Below are positions 33,903 to 43,077 of a stretch of 64,000 bases of DNA, one piece after another. The position numbers were made by a program, and so were the translations under genes. Origin of the DNA: Vibrio rhizosphaerae (GTDB lineage: Bacteria > Pseudomonadota > Gammaproteobacteria > Enterobacterales > Vibrionaceae); assembly GCF_024347095.1 (NCBI RefSeq), contig NZ_AP024903.1, forward strand, positions 186,001 through 250,000, in the 5' to 3' direction. Below the pieces are notes generated by a model. The model was not told the origin of the DNA, made no database searches, and saw only the letters and a list, made by a program, of their open reading frames with translations. Each line of letters begins with the position of its first letter. Position 1 is the stretch's first letter.

Positions 33903-36566
33903 ATGAACTTGATGAGATATATTCTATTCAGATTAGTTATAGTTTTTTTTGTTTTCTTTAGTAGTTTTTCTTCTTGGTCTGCCAATTTCACCGCATCACA
34001 ACTCGCCCAATTTAAGCAGTTATCACCAGCGCAACAGCAGGCATTAGCGCAGCAATATGGCGTTGATCTGTCAATTTTGGCGGGCTCGGGTAAGGCTGAA
34101 GACACCTCTAAGCCTGTCCAGACAATACAGCCGAGAGATGTTGATAAAAAACAAAAAACAGAGGATGACACTCAAACAGTTAACACAGAACAAGGCAATG
34201 AATCTGAACAATTAGTTGACTTTGGTTATGATTTATTCTCAGGCCAGCCTTCAAGTTATACGCCTGTTGATGACTTACCTGTTCCGAATAATTATCTGAT
34301 TGCCGCCGGTGACGAAATTAATGTGCAACTGTTCGGCAGCCAGAATAATAGTTATAGCCTGAGTGTTTCACGGGATGGTTCTATTCAGTTTCCCGAATTA
34401 GGGCCGATTCATGTGGCTGGGCAAACTTTTAGTGAGCTAAAAGCGAATCTTACAGAACGCATTAATAAACAGATACTCGGTGCTGAAGTATCCATCTCTC
34501 TTGGTTCTTTGCGCATGATGCAAGTGTATGTTGCCGGCGATGTTTATCAGCCGGGGGCCTATAACATTCCGAGTTTGGCAACTGTGACTCAGGCACTGAT
34601 TGCTGCTGGTGGATTTAGCAAAAGTGGTTCGTTGCGAAATATCACCGTTCGTCGAGAGAATAAAGTAATAGCCCGGTTGGACTTATATAATTTGCTTTTG
34701 AAAGGCAATAATCTGAATGATATTCGTCTACAGTCGGGTGATACTGTATTTGTTGCCGCCAAAGGGCCTTCCGTCAGTATTCAGGGAGAAATCCGTCGCC
34801 CTGCTGTTTATGAAATTAAATCGGGAACCACGATCGAGCAGCTTGTGAAGCTTGCCGGAGGGAGTAAGGCCAGCGCCTATTTACCCCAGCTTCAGGTTAA
34901 GCGCTACCAGAGTAATGGCATCCATATTCATACACTTGATCTAACCAAAGATAAGTCATTCACCCTACAAGATGGTGACGATATTACGGTTAATCCAGTC
35001 AGTGATGCATTAAAAAATGCAGTGATTGTCAGAGGTGCAGCGATTCGGCAGGGAGCGTATGCCTATTCTCAGGGAATGAAAGTGTCGGGTTTATTCTCCT
35101 CAGCGGATGATCTGGCACCGAATGCTGATCTGGATTATGCAATCATTGTGCGCGAAACCGGGCGTAAACATAACATCAAAGTTTTACAATTTAGTTTGAA
35201 TAATGCCATCAATATTGCTAATTCAGCGGATGATCTTGTATTGCAGCCCAATGATCAATTATTTGTTTTTGCTACTGATATCTCCTTGAATCAATGGAAG
35301 ACTGAATCAGTACAACAACCACCGGCAACATCCGAGGATTTATTTTCTCATGCTGAAAAACAGAAGACGCTGCAGCGTCCCAAAAAGCGGGATGCATTAA
35401 CCGGAATTGAACTGGTTGATAGTGAAAAGCCGAAATTAGTCATACAGGATCGAGATAAAAGTCAGCAGGAAATGAAAAACAGTGATCCTGCATCTCGTTC
35501 GCGGTTATTAGATCCCCTAATTACCCGGTTACAACTACAAGCAGTCAATGGTCAAAGAGCGAAAATCTATGAGATCAGTGGTGCGGTTCGTTATCCGGGC
35601 GTATATCCGTTGGTTGAAGGCGGCAGCCTAAAAGATGCGATTGCTGCTGCGGGTGGGTTACTGGAGTCTGCGGCTAAAGATGAGGCGGAATTGTCCCGGG
35701 TTGTTCCTATGCCCGGCACGATTGCGATTCATCACCAGACATTTGATTTAATAAAAGCGTTGACCAATCCCAATGATAATTTTCTGCTCGAATCTAAAGA
35801 TCGGATCGTTGTACAACGCAAAACAAACTGGAAGACGAACAATATTGTCGAGATTCAGGGAGAAGTAATGCATCCCGGAAGTTATACGATTAATCAAGGT
35901 GAAACAATCAGCGATTTAGTGCAACGTGCGGGAGGGCTTTCCCAGTTTGCCTATCCGCAGGGTGCTGTCTTTAGCCGCGAGGTTCTCCGTTTACAAGAAG
36001 AGCAGCGGATGAAAATGGTCACCAATAATCTCCGCCAAGAGATCGCTTCACTGACACTCCGACGTCAAAGTAGTGCTGCAACGTATACCTCATCTCCGAC
36101 AGAAGCGATGAAAGTTGTCGATGATCTGTTAGATATTCCAGCTGTTGGCCGGTTAGTGATTGACTTGCCTAATATTCTTTTAGGCAACGCCCAAGATGAT
36201 GTCATGCTTGAAGATGGCGACAAGCTGTATATTCCGCCACGAAGAAATACCATTTCTGTTCTTGGTCAGGTTCAAATCGCCAGTAATTTCACATTCAAAC
36301 CCGGCATGTCCGTCGAGAAATACATTAACTTAGCAGGCGGGGAGAAAAAGCAGGCGGATACTGACCGTGTTTATGTGATTCGGGCCAATGGTGCAGTGAT
36401 GCTACCCAATCAGTCTCACTGGTTTGTCCGCTCAGAGAAATCTTTAGAGCCCGGTGACACCATTGTTGTTCCGATTGATACAGATTACCTGGACGGTTTG
36501 AGTACGTTTAGCACTGCAACACAAATGATGTATCAGATAGGTGTTGCATGGAATGCAATTAAATAA
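33903..36566 (+). CDS. large Wza-type polysaccharide export protein with about six SLBB domains
   Basis: About 887 residues. A signal peptide (about 1-27) ends SSWSA-NF with no lipobox cysteine. A Poly_export domain lies near 130-205 (NNYLIAAGDEINVQLFGS). SLBB repeats follow: VAGDVYQPGAYN, IQGEIRRPAVYE, VRGAAIRQGAYA, ISGAVRYPGVYP, IQGEVMHPGSYT and VLGQVQIASNFT. E. coli Wza has only three such repeats and is a lipoprotein of about 380 residues. This belongs to the long OPX group found with YjbH-type partners. ATG 33903 or 33912 are both plausible; the frame also opens with a TTG at 33888. Confidence 0.87.
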   Translation: MNLMRYILFRLVIVFFVFFSSFSSWSANFTASQLAQFKQLSPAQQQALAQQYGVDLSILAGSGKAEDTSKPVQTIQPRDVDKKQKTEDDTQTVNTEQGNESEQLVDFGYDLFSGQPSSYTPVDDLPVPNNYLIAAGDEINVQLFGSQNNSYSLSVSRDGSIQFPELGPIHVAGQTFSELKANLTERINKQILGAEVSISLGSLRMMQVYVAGDVYQPGAYNIPSLATVTQALIAAGGFSKSGSLRNITVRRENKVIARLDLYNLLLKGNNLNDIRLQSGDTVFVAAKGPSVSIQGEIRRPAVYEIKSGTTIEQLVKLAGGSKASAYLPQLQVKRYQSNGIHIHTLDLTKDKSFTLQDGDDITVNPVSDALKNAVIVRGAAIRQGAYAYSQGMKVSGLFSSADDLAPNADLDYAIIVRETGRKHNIKVLQFSLNNAINIANSADDLVLQPNDQLFVFATDISLNQWKTESVQQPPATSEDLFSHAEKQKTLQRPKKRDALTGIELVDSEKPKLVIQDRDKSQQEMKNSDPASRSRLLDPLITRLQLQAVNGQRAKIYEISGAVRYPGVYPLVEGGSLKDAIAAAGGLLESAAKDEAELSRVVPMPGTIAIHHQTFDLIKALTNPNDNFLLESKDRIVVQRKTNWKTNNIVEIQGEVMHPGSYTINQGETISDLVQRAGGLSQFAYPQGAVFSREVLRLQEEQRMKMVTNNLRQEIASLTLRRQSSAATYTSSPTEAMKVVDDLLDIPAVGRLVIDLPNILLGNAQDDVMLEDGDKLYIPPRRNTISVLGQVQIASNFTFKPGMSVEKYINLAGGEKKQADTDRVYVIRANGAVMLPNQSHWFVRSEKSLEPGDTIVVPIDTDYLDGLSTFSTATQMMYQIGVAWNAIK

Positions 36567-36606
36567 CAATTTCTCTAGCTCACAATAACTTAGGAATTAA
36601 TTGATA

Positions 36607-37575
36607 ATGAGTGAAATGGAAGATAAAGCATTCAATACGAATTCTGCCCCGTTCTACTATTCCGTCCCTCGGATTACTGATAATGAAATTGATTTACGGG
36701 CGATATTCTCTGCACTTTGGGCTGGTAAATGGTGGATAGTGCTGTTTATGCTCTTCTCTGCTCTTTTGGGAGGGAGCTATATTTTATTCTCACATAAGAT
36801 ATATGAATCTCAAGTGCTTGTTGCACCGATTCCTGATGAACAACAGATGGGAATGGCATCGGTATTAAATAGTCAATTTGGTGGATTGGCCTCATTAGCA
36901 GGAATAAATCTAGGGAAAGGGAATGCAGATAAGACTATTTTAGCCCTTCAGGTGCTGCAATCACGAAAGTTTATTGGTGGCTTTATTCAGCGTCATAATC
37001 TTATGGTACCCGTGATGGCAATCAACGGGTGGGATAAAGATTCCGGTGAGTTTTATTTTAAAACCAATATTTATGATCCTGAAAACAAACGATGGCTTAT
37101 TGAGGATGGTGAATCTCTTGAGCCAACAATTTTAGAAGCGACACAGCACTTCTTAAAGAAAATCATGACTGTAGACCTGGACTCTAACACCGGCATGGTA
37201 ACTGTGACGGTCCGTTTTTATTCTCCGCATATAGCCCAACGTTGGGCGACATGGTTAATTGCTGATTTAAATGATGAAATTCGCCAGCAAGATATGCTAG
37301 AGGCACAGAGTCGAATTGCGTATTTAAATAATCAGTTGAATCAGACCAGTCTTGCTGATAGCAGAAATATGCTTTATCAATTGATTGAACAACAAACCAA
37401 AACCTTAATGCTGACAAAGGTTAGTAAAGAATATGTATTTAAAACGGTTGACCCGGCAGTTGTAGACATTGACGAAATCAGGCCTAAAAAAATAATTGTG
37501 ATAATTGCATCAGTAATATTGGGTCTTTTCTTAGGAATGTCATTTATATTTATAAGACATCAAACAAGAAAGTAA
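36607..37575 (+). CDS. wzz: Wzz-type polysaccharide chain-length regulator
   Basis: About 322 residues. A soluble N-terminal tail is followed by a TM helix (KWWIVLFMLFSALLGGSYILF), a periplasmic domain with IYESQVLVAPIPDEQQ and coiled-coil-prone stretches, and a C-terminal TM with a Pro/Gly-rich approach (EIRPKKIIVIIASVILGLFLG). There is no fused tyrosine kinase domain and no separate Wzc/Wzb pair in the window, so chain length is set by a Wzz-like, not Wzc-like, protein. TTG 36601 has AGGA 5 bases upstream and could be the true start instead of ATG 36607. Confidence 0.85.
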   Translation: MSEMEDKAFNTNSAPFYYSVPRITDNEIDLRAIFSALWAGKWWIVLFMLFSALLGGSYILFSHKIYESQVLVAPIPDEQQMGMASVLNSQFGGLASLAGINLGKGNADKTILALQVLQSRKFIGGFIQRHNLMVPVMAINGWDKDSGEFYFKTNIYDPENKRWLIEDGESLEPTILEATQHFLKKIMTVDLDSNTGMVTVTVRFYSPHIAQRWATWLIADLNDEIRQQDMLEAQSRIAYLNNQLNQTSLADSRNMLYQLIEQQTKTLMLTKVSKEYVFKTVDPAVVDIDEIRPKKIIVIIASVILGLFLGMSFIFIRHQTRK

Positions 37576-37744
37576 CTTAAAAATTATACTATATTTATTA
37601 TATGCAAAATTATATTTCTGCTGATAAATGCATCTATATATTTATAAGTGCATTTGTATCAACGTGAGATAAATAAATTATTTTATACAAATTACCTACT
37701 ATTCATGGAATAGAAATTTATAAATTCGACTAATTGGAGTCAGT

Positions 37745-39265
37745 ATGGTAGATGTTTTATTGATAAATCCCAGTTCATCAGCTCATGTATATCAGGATCT
37801 GGCAAAAACATATTCTGCGATTGAGCCACCGACATGGGCGCTTTTATTAGCGGAGTCATGTCGTGCCAAAGGCTTTGATGTCGGTATTCTTGACAGTGAT
37901 GCAGAACGACTTGATATTCAGTCTTCGGTAAAACGAGTCACTGAGTCAGAAGCAAGATTGGTTGTCTTTGTTGTCTATGGCCAAAATCCTAATTCCGGAA
38001 CAACCAATATGATTGGTGCTTTAGCTCTGGCTGAAGCCTTAAAAGAATCGGGACTGAAGGCAAAAATAGCCTTTGTCGGTTCCCATACCAGTGCGCTGCC
38101 TAAAGACGTCTTATCTTATGATTGTGTTGATATTGTTTTACTCAATGAAGGTGTATATGCCCTGCACAATTTGTTAGCCGGCAATCTGGATTCAGATCTA
38201 ATCAATGTCCGGGGGATTGGATATAAACCAAATATTTCGGGCAAACCGGTATTGAATCCACCGGAAAAAGTGGTTCCTCAAGAGAGGATGGATCAAGATA
38301 TGCCGGGGTATGCGTGGGACTTACTCCCCTATCGTGAATATCCGCTTGATCTGTATCGTGCTCATTTCTGGCATGCAGACTTCGATCATGAGAAAAGGAC
38401 GCCTTTTGCTGCGATATATACAGCGCTTGGCTGCAATTTTGCGTGCAATTTTTGCATGATCAATATTGTGAATCGAATGGATAACGGGGATGAAGTGAGT
38501 GCTGCTGATTCACGGGGTATGCGTTTTTGGAGTACCGAATGGGTGATTCGGGAAATGAGAAAGCTGTCAGATATGGGAGTGAAAACACTGCGTATCAGTG
38601 ATGAGATGTTTTTTCTCAACCGGAAACATTACCACCCGATTCTAGAACGCTGTATCGAAGAGAAGTTTGATTTTAACATGTGGGCATATGCGCGTGTTGA
38701 TACGATTCGGGAAAGAGAACTCGAACTCTTTAAACAGGCTGGCGTCAATTGGCTGGCTCTTGGGGTTGAGTCTGGTAATCAGGTCGTTCGCCAACAAGTA
38801 TCTAAAGGCACATTTCGGGATGTCAACATTCGTAAAATATGCCAAATGATCCAATCATATGACATTAAAATTATCAGTAATTTTATTTTCGGTTTCCCGG
38901 AAGATACGCTGGAAACTATGCAGGATACACTAGATTTAGCCATTGAATTGAATACTGAAATGGCCAATATGTATCCATGTCAGGCATTGCCGGGTAGCCC
39001 TATTTACTTTGAAGCAAAGCGAAATAATTGGAAATTGCCAGAGACCTATGATGGTTACGCTTTTCTTTCATATCATAGTACGCCATTACCTACCCGTCAT
39101 GTAAGTGCAGCCGAAGTTCTTAAATTCAGAGATTATGCTTGGCAGACATATTTCTCCAATCCTGATTATTTAAATATGATCGAGAAAAAGCTGGGGATTA
39201 AAGAGCGTAATAATATTGAAAATATGGCGAAAATAAAGTTAAAACGCCGGATTTTGGGTGACTGA
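37745..39265 (+). CDS. B12-binding domain radical SAM protein
   Basis: 506 residues. The N-terminal ~150 residues form a Rossmann-like cobalamin-binding domain (EPPTWALLLAESCRAKGFDVGILD, AFVGSHTSALP), without the classic DxHxxG motif. The radical SAM core has C230-x3-C234-x2-C237 (GCNFACNFC) for the 4Fe-4S cluster. FGFPEDTLETM is a typical late-core motif. Such proteins include class B C-methyltransferases and ring-rearranging enzymes that act on unactivated carbons. It begins a block with GDP-heptose genes and has GGAGT 5 bases before ATG. A sugar-modifying role is inferred from context. Confidence 0.8.
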   Translation: MVDVLLINPSSSAHVYQDLAKTYSAIEPPTWALLLAESCRAKGFDVGILDSDAERLDIQSSVKRVTESEARLVVFVVYGQNPNSGTTNMIGALALAEALKESGLKAKIAFVGSHTSALPKDVLSYDCVDIVLLNEGVYALHNLLAGNLDSDLINVRGIGYKPNISGKPVLNPPEKVVPQERMDQDMPGYAWDLLPYREYPLDLYRAHFWHADFDHEKRTPFAAIYTALGCNFACNFCMINIVNRMDNGDEVSAADSRGMRFWSTEWVIREMRKLSDMGVKTLRISDEMFFLNRKHYHPILERCIEEKFDFNMWAYARVDTIRERELELFKQAGVNWLALGVESGNQVVRQQVSKGTFRDVNIRKICQMIQSYDIKIISNFIFGFPEDTLETMQDTLDLAIELNTEMANMYPCQALPGSPIYFEAKRNNWKLPETYDGYAFLSYHSTPLPTRHVSAAEVLKFRDYAWQTYFSNPDYLNMIEKKLGIKERNNIENMAKIKLKRRILGD

Positions 39266-39344
39266 TTGTTATTTTTGATAAGGGTTAATTTTTACAATTA
39301 ATTCGTTTCATATATGGATAACAGGCTTCAATAGAGGGATTGAA

Positions 39345-40334
39345 ATGATTATTACGAAAACGCCGTTCAGAATTTCTTTTTTTGGTGGGGGCACTGATTT
39401 CCCTGACTGGTACAGACAATATGGTGGTAATGTGCTCTCAACATCAATTGATAAATATTGCTATATAACTTGTCGTCATCTGCCCCCCTTCTTTGAGCAT
39501 AAACACAGAATCGTTTATTCACTGATTGAAAATATAAAAGACGCATCAGAAATCAAACATCCAGCGGTGAAAGGGATCTTTGATTATTTAGATATTCAAG
39601 ATGGTTTAGAGATCCATCATGATGGCGATTTACCAGCCCGTTCAGGGCTTGGTTCCAGTTCTTCCTTTACTGCTGGCTTATATCTCGCTGTCAAAAGCTT
39701 ATCCGGTGAAATGATTGATAAGTACAATCTTTCTAAAGAAGTGATTCATATCGAACAAAATGTTATCCATGATGTGGTTGGTTCTCAGGATCAGATTGCT
39801 ACCGTTTACGGTGGGTTGAATCGGATCGATTTTATGACTAATGATGATTTTTCTGTTTCTCCGGTGATTATCCCTGAAGAACGGAAGAGAGAACTCAATG
39901 ACCATTTGATGTTGTTTTTTACTGGTGTAACTCGTTTCTCTTCTGATATCACTGGTAACCAGATTCAGAATATTAATAAGAGAGAACAAGAACTCAAAGC
40001 CATGCAGGATATGGTACCTGAAGCGATTAATATTCTTTCAAATTCTAATACTTCCATACTCGAATTTGGCAAACTATTACATGAAAGCTGGAGTTATAAA
40101 AAACAACTTTCTGAGAAAATATCAAATAGTACGATCGATGAAATATACCAAGCAGCAAGAGAGTTAGGTGCTGAAGGCGGTAAAGTTCTTGGTGCTGGTG
40201 GCGGGGGATTTGTTCTTATATTTGCTAAGCCAGAAATACAGCCAAAAATATTAGAAAGGTTGTCTCATCTTATTTGTGTACCATTTAAATTTGAAGATAG
40301 TGGTGCCAGTGTTGCTTATTATAAAAGTGAGTGA
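39345..40334 (+). CDS. hddA: D-glycero-D-manno-heptose 7-phosphate kinase (GHMP family)
   Basis: 329 residues. TPFRISFFGGGTDFPDWYRQYGG is the HddA-type N-terminal signature, LPARSGLGSSSSFTAGL is the GHMP ATP-binding loop, and GAEGGKVLGAGGGGFVLIF is motif 3. The enzyme phosphorylates D-glycero-D-manno-heptose 7-phosphate at C1. HddC-like (44.3 kb) and GmhA-like (45.0 kb) partners complete most of the GDP-heptose route. The phosphatase GmhB is absent and presumably supplied by the LPS core pathway. Confidence 0.85.
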   Translation: MIITKTPFRISFFGGGTDFPDWYRQYGGNVLSTSIDKYCYITCRHLPPFFEHKHRIVYSLIENIKDASEIKHPAVKGIFDYLDIQDGLEIHHDGDLPARSGLGSSSSFTAGLYLAVKSLSGEMIDKYNLSKEVIHIEQNVIHDVVGSQDQIATVYGGLNRIDFMTNDDFSVSPVIIPEERKRELNDHLMLFFTGVTRFSSDITGNQIQNINKREQELKAMQDMVPEAINILSNSNTSILEFGKLLHESWSYKKQLSEKISNSTIDEIYQAARELGAEGGKVLGAGGGGFVLIFAKPEIQPKILERLSHLICVPFKFEDSGASVAYYKSE

Positions 40335-40336
40335 GC

Positions 40337-41284
40337 ATGCATAAAAATACAAAAATATATATTGCCGGCCATCAAGGATTAATTGGGTCTGCTATCTATT
40401 CAGAGTGTTATTCTCGTGGCTATCGAAACCTTGTTATCAAAGAACACCGGGAACTAGATTTAAAAGATAATCATGCTGTAGAGGCGTTTTTCGAAAACAA
40501 CAGACCGGATTATGTGTTTCTTGCCGCAGGCAAAGTCGGTGGCATTATTCAAAATCAGGAAACACCTGCCGATTTTTTAACTGAAAACTTAAAGATACAA
40601 CTCAATGTGATTGAAAGTGCTCAAAAATTCTCAGTTAAGAAACTTATCTTATTTGGTTCCTCATGTATGTATCCGCGAGAATGTCTGCAGGCGATGTCTG
40701 AAGACATGATATTGACAGCAAAACCAGAGCCCACCAGTTTGCCTTATGCAATGGCAAAGTTAGCAGGCTTACAGTTATGTGATGCATTTAATCGCCAGTA
40801 TGGCTCGCAGTTTATTTCGGTGATTCCAAATAGTGTTTTTGGGCCTTTTGATAACTTTGATCCGAAATCGGGTCATGTTCTGTCTGCTTTGATTCGCCGC
40901 TTTCATGAAGCAAAGAAGCAACAGTTACCTTATGTTGAGTTATGGGGAACTGGAGCGCCGCGCAGGGAGTTTGTATTTTCATCCGATGTAGCAAAAGCTG
41001 TTCTGACGATCATGGAATCGGATACCGAACAACTTCAATCACCCCTCAACATCAGCAGTGGTGATGAGTATTCAATCAAAGAGCTTGCTGAAATGATTCA
41101 GGTGATTGTTGGTTATGACGGTGAAATTCGATGGGATACATCAAAGCCTGACGGTGCACCGAGAAAATTACTCGACAGTACAAGATTACGAAGTCTCGGC
41201 TGGCAACCAGAGACCTCATTTCTCGATGGTCTGAAAGAAACATACCGTTGGTATAAGGAGAGTTATTCAGATGCCTCACATTAG
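40337..41284 (+). CDS. Fcl/WcaG-like GDP-sugar epimerase/reductase
   Basis: 315 residues of an extended SDR. IYIAGHQGLIGSAI binds NADP(H), GKVGGI, FGSSCMYPRECLQ and LPYAMAKLAG match GDP-L-fucose synthase (Ser, Tyr-x3-Lys), and PNSVFGPFDNFDPKSGHVLSALI is the substrate loop. Fcl carries out 3,5-epimerisation and 4-reduction of GDP-4-keto-6-deoxymannose. In this locus the likely substrate is a GDP-heptose derivative, or a product of the 3-dehydratase, as ColC does for colitose. ATG 40337 lies 2 bases after the hddA stop. Confidence 0.8.
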   Translation: MHKNTKIYIAGHQGLIGSAIYSECYSRGYRNLVIKEHRELDLKDNHAVEAFFENNRPDYVFLAAGKVGGIIQNQETPADFLTENLKIQLNVIESAQKFSVKKLILFGSSCMYPRECLQAMSEDMILTAKPEPTSLPYAMAKLAGLQLCDAFNRQYGSQFISVIPNSVFGPFDNFDPKSGHVLSALIRRFHEAKKQQLPYVELWGTGAPRREFVFSSDVAKAVLTIMESDTEQLQSPLNISSGDEYSIKELAEMIQVIVGYDGEIRWDTSKPDGAPRKLLDSTRLRSLGWQPETSFLDGLKETYRWYKESYSDASH

Positions 41285-42098
41285 TACCAATGTAGATTTA
41301 GAAGAGCAAGCGCGTTGGGTATGGCGAGAAACATTAGCCATTAATCGACGTGCACCTGAAACAAGAATTGCCTCTTCTCTGTCTCCCGTAGAAATCTTCG
41401 TTGCTTTGTATTACGGCAACGTTCTCAATTTTAATCCGGCCCAGCCCCTTGATGATGAGCGAGATCGCTGCATTATCAGTAAAGGGCATGGTTCTATCTG
41501 TATGTATCCGATACTGGCCGATCTTGGTTTTTTTGCTCGGGAAGAGCTGCAACGAGTCTGTTGTCAGGGGGGATTTCTTGGGGGAATTCCTGACCCGGTG
41601 ATACCGGGATATGAAACAGTTAATGGCTCTCTTGGGCATGGTCTCGGTGTTGCTTCCGGTATGGCTGTTGGCCTCAAAACAAAACAAAAAACACAACAGG
41701 TGTTTGTGATTACCGGTGATGGCGAGCTACATGAAGGCGCATGTTGGGAAGCGATTATGTTTGCAGCACAACACCGTCTGGATAACCTGAATTTAATTGT
41801 CGATAACAATGCAATCAGTATGTTGGGTTATACCGATGATATTGTGTCTCACCGCAATCTTTGTGAAAAATTACAATCCTTTGGTTGGGATGCGCGAGTG
41901 GTGGATGGCCACGATGTCAATTTATTGAGAGAGCAACTGGCTGAGTTGAAAACGACACATCAGGAACGACCAAAAGCGCTGATATGTAACACGATTAAAG
42001 GAAGAGGTGTTCCTAATTTAGAGAATAAGGAGCTGTCTCATATTCTTGGTGTAAATCCAGACGTTATAGATAACTTGATAGAGTCATCATATGAATAA
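41271..42098 (+). CDS. transketolase-like N-terminal (ThDP-binding) subunit
   Basis: 275 residues. SKGHGSICMYPILADLG, VNGSLGHGLGVASGMAVGLK and VITGDGELHEGACWEA are the ThDP motif and substrate segments of the transketolase N-domain, closing with NTIKGRGV. The second half of the enzyme is encoded by the next, overlapping gene. Split transketolases in polysaccharide loci are thought to transfer two-carbon ketol units to keto-sugars, giving branched-chain sugars. It overlaps the Fcl-like gene by 14 bases and the C-subunit gene by 8. Confidence 0.85.
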   Translation: MPHISTNVDLEEQARWVWRETLAINRRAPETRIASSLSPVEIFVALYYGNVLNFNPAQPLDDERDRCIISKGHGSICMYPILADLGFFAREELQRVCCQGGFLGGIPDPVIPGYETVNGSLGHGLGVASGMAVGLKTKQKTQQVFVITGDGELHEGACWEAIMFAAQHRLDNLNLIVDNNAISMLGYTDDIVSHRNLCEKLQSFGWDARVVDGHDVNLLREQLAELKTTHQERPKALICNTIKGRGVPNLENKELSHILGVNPDVIDNLIESSYE

Positions 42099-43077
42099 TA
42101 AACCTATTGCAATGCGGGATGCATTGCTGGAAAAAATATGGCACTCAATGAAGGATGACCCTTCAATATTTTTCGTGACTGCCGATTTTGGTTCTCCGGT
42201 ATTAGATAAAATCAGGGCTGACTTTCCTGAGCGGTTTAAAAATGTCGGTATTGCTGAACAGAATTTAGTTAATGTTGCATCCGGGCTTGCGTTGGAAGGA
42301 TTTAAAGTTTTTGCCTATGCCATCGCACCATTTATTACGATGCGTTGTTATGAGCAATTGCGGGTGTGTCTGGCTCTATTATCCAAAGTTAGAAAAATTA
42401 ATGTCAATCTCATCGGTGTTGGTGCCGGGTATAGCTACGTTGTCTCAGGACCAACTCATCAGTGCTATGAGGATTTGACCTTGGTTCGTTCTCTTGCCAA
42501 CTTCCAGTTACTCTCTCCAAGTGATCACCTTCTATCTTCAGAAATATTTTCAAAATGTATCAATGTTGATAAACCTAAGTACATTCGTCTTGATGCTCAG
42601 GTGTTACCTCAAATCTATGAAAATCAATCTATTGACCTAGATAAAGGGTTTAATTGTTTGACATCTCAAGGCGATGTGACACTTGTTGCGACGGGGTATA
42701 TGGTTCATACCGCTTTGACGGTTGCACAACGGTTTGAAGAAATCGGTGTTTCAGTCGCTGTTATTGATCTGTTTGATATTCAGGATTGTGATGAGTCTTC
42801 TCTGGTGCAACGCCTTCATCAGAGTAAGGTGGTTGTCTCGATGGAAGAGGGGTTCCGCGGTCGTGGGGGGATAGATGCCCGTCTCGGAGAATTGCTCCGA
42901 ACGCACCGTATGAAGCAGCCTTTCCTCGGTATTGGTGTCGAACCGGATTATCGTTTTGAGTTGGGTAAACGTGACGAATTACATGAACAGGTTGGTATTG
43001 GGACGGAATCTGTTTTTTGTCAGATACAAAACTTTCTTAAAATAAATATGGAACCTAGAGATATCGCTCATGATTAA
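42091..43077 (+). CDS. transketolase-like C-terminal subunit
   Basis: 328 residues. KNVGIAEQNLVNVASGLALEGFKVFAYAIAPFITMRCYEQLR contains the pyrimidine-binding Glu and ThDP-contact residues. A C-terminal regulatory-type domain follows (VTLVATGYMVHTALTVAQRF, VVSMEEGFRGRGGIDARL). Together with the preceding subunit it makes a complete transketolase-type enzyme. The next gene overlaps by 8 bases, so the 3-dehydratase is translationally linked to it, a pairing that suggests successive action on one sugar nucleotide. Confidence 0.85.
   Translation: MNNKPIAMRDALLEKIWHSMKDDPSIFFVTADFGSPVLDKIRADFPERFKNVGIAEQNLVNVASGLALEGFKVFAYAIAPFITMRCYEQLRVCLALLSKVRKINVNLIGVGAGYSYVVSGPTHQCYEDLTLVRSLANFQLLSPSDHLLSSEIFSKCINVDKPKYIRLDAQVLPQIYENQSIDLDKGFNCLTSQGDVTLVATGYMVHTALTVAQRFEEIGVSVAVIDLFDIQDCDESSLVQRLHQSKVVVSMEEGFRGRGGIDARLGELLRTHRMKQPFLGIGVEPDYRFELGKRDELHEQVGIGTESVFCQIQNFLKINMEPRDIAHD

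Noticed and set aside
37576..37744. Cobalamin riboswitch before the B12-radical SAM gene
   Set aside because: No B12-box or conserved cobalamin riboswitch core can be seen; the region is simply AT-rich.
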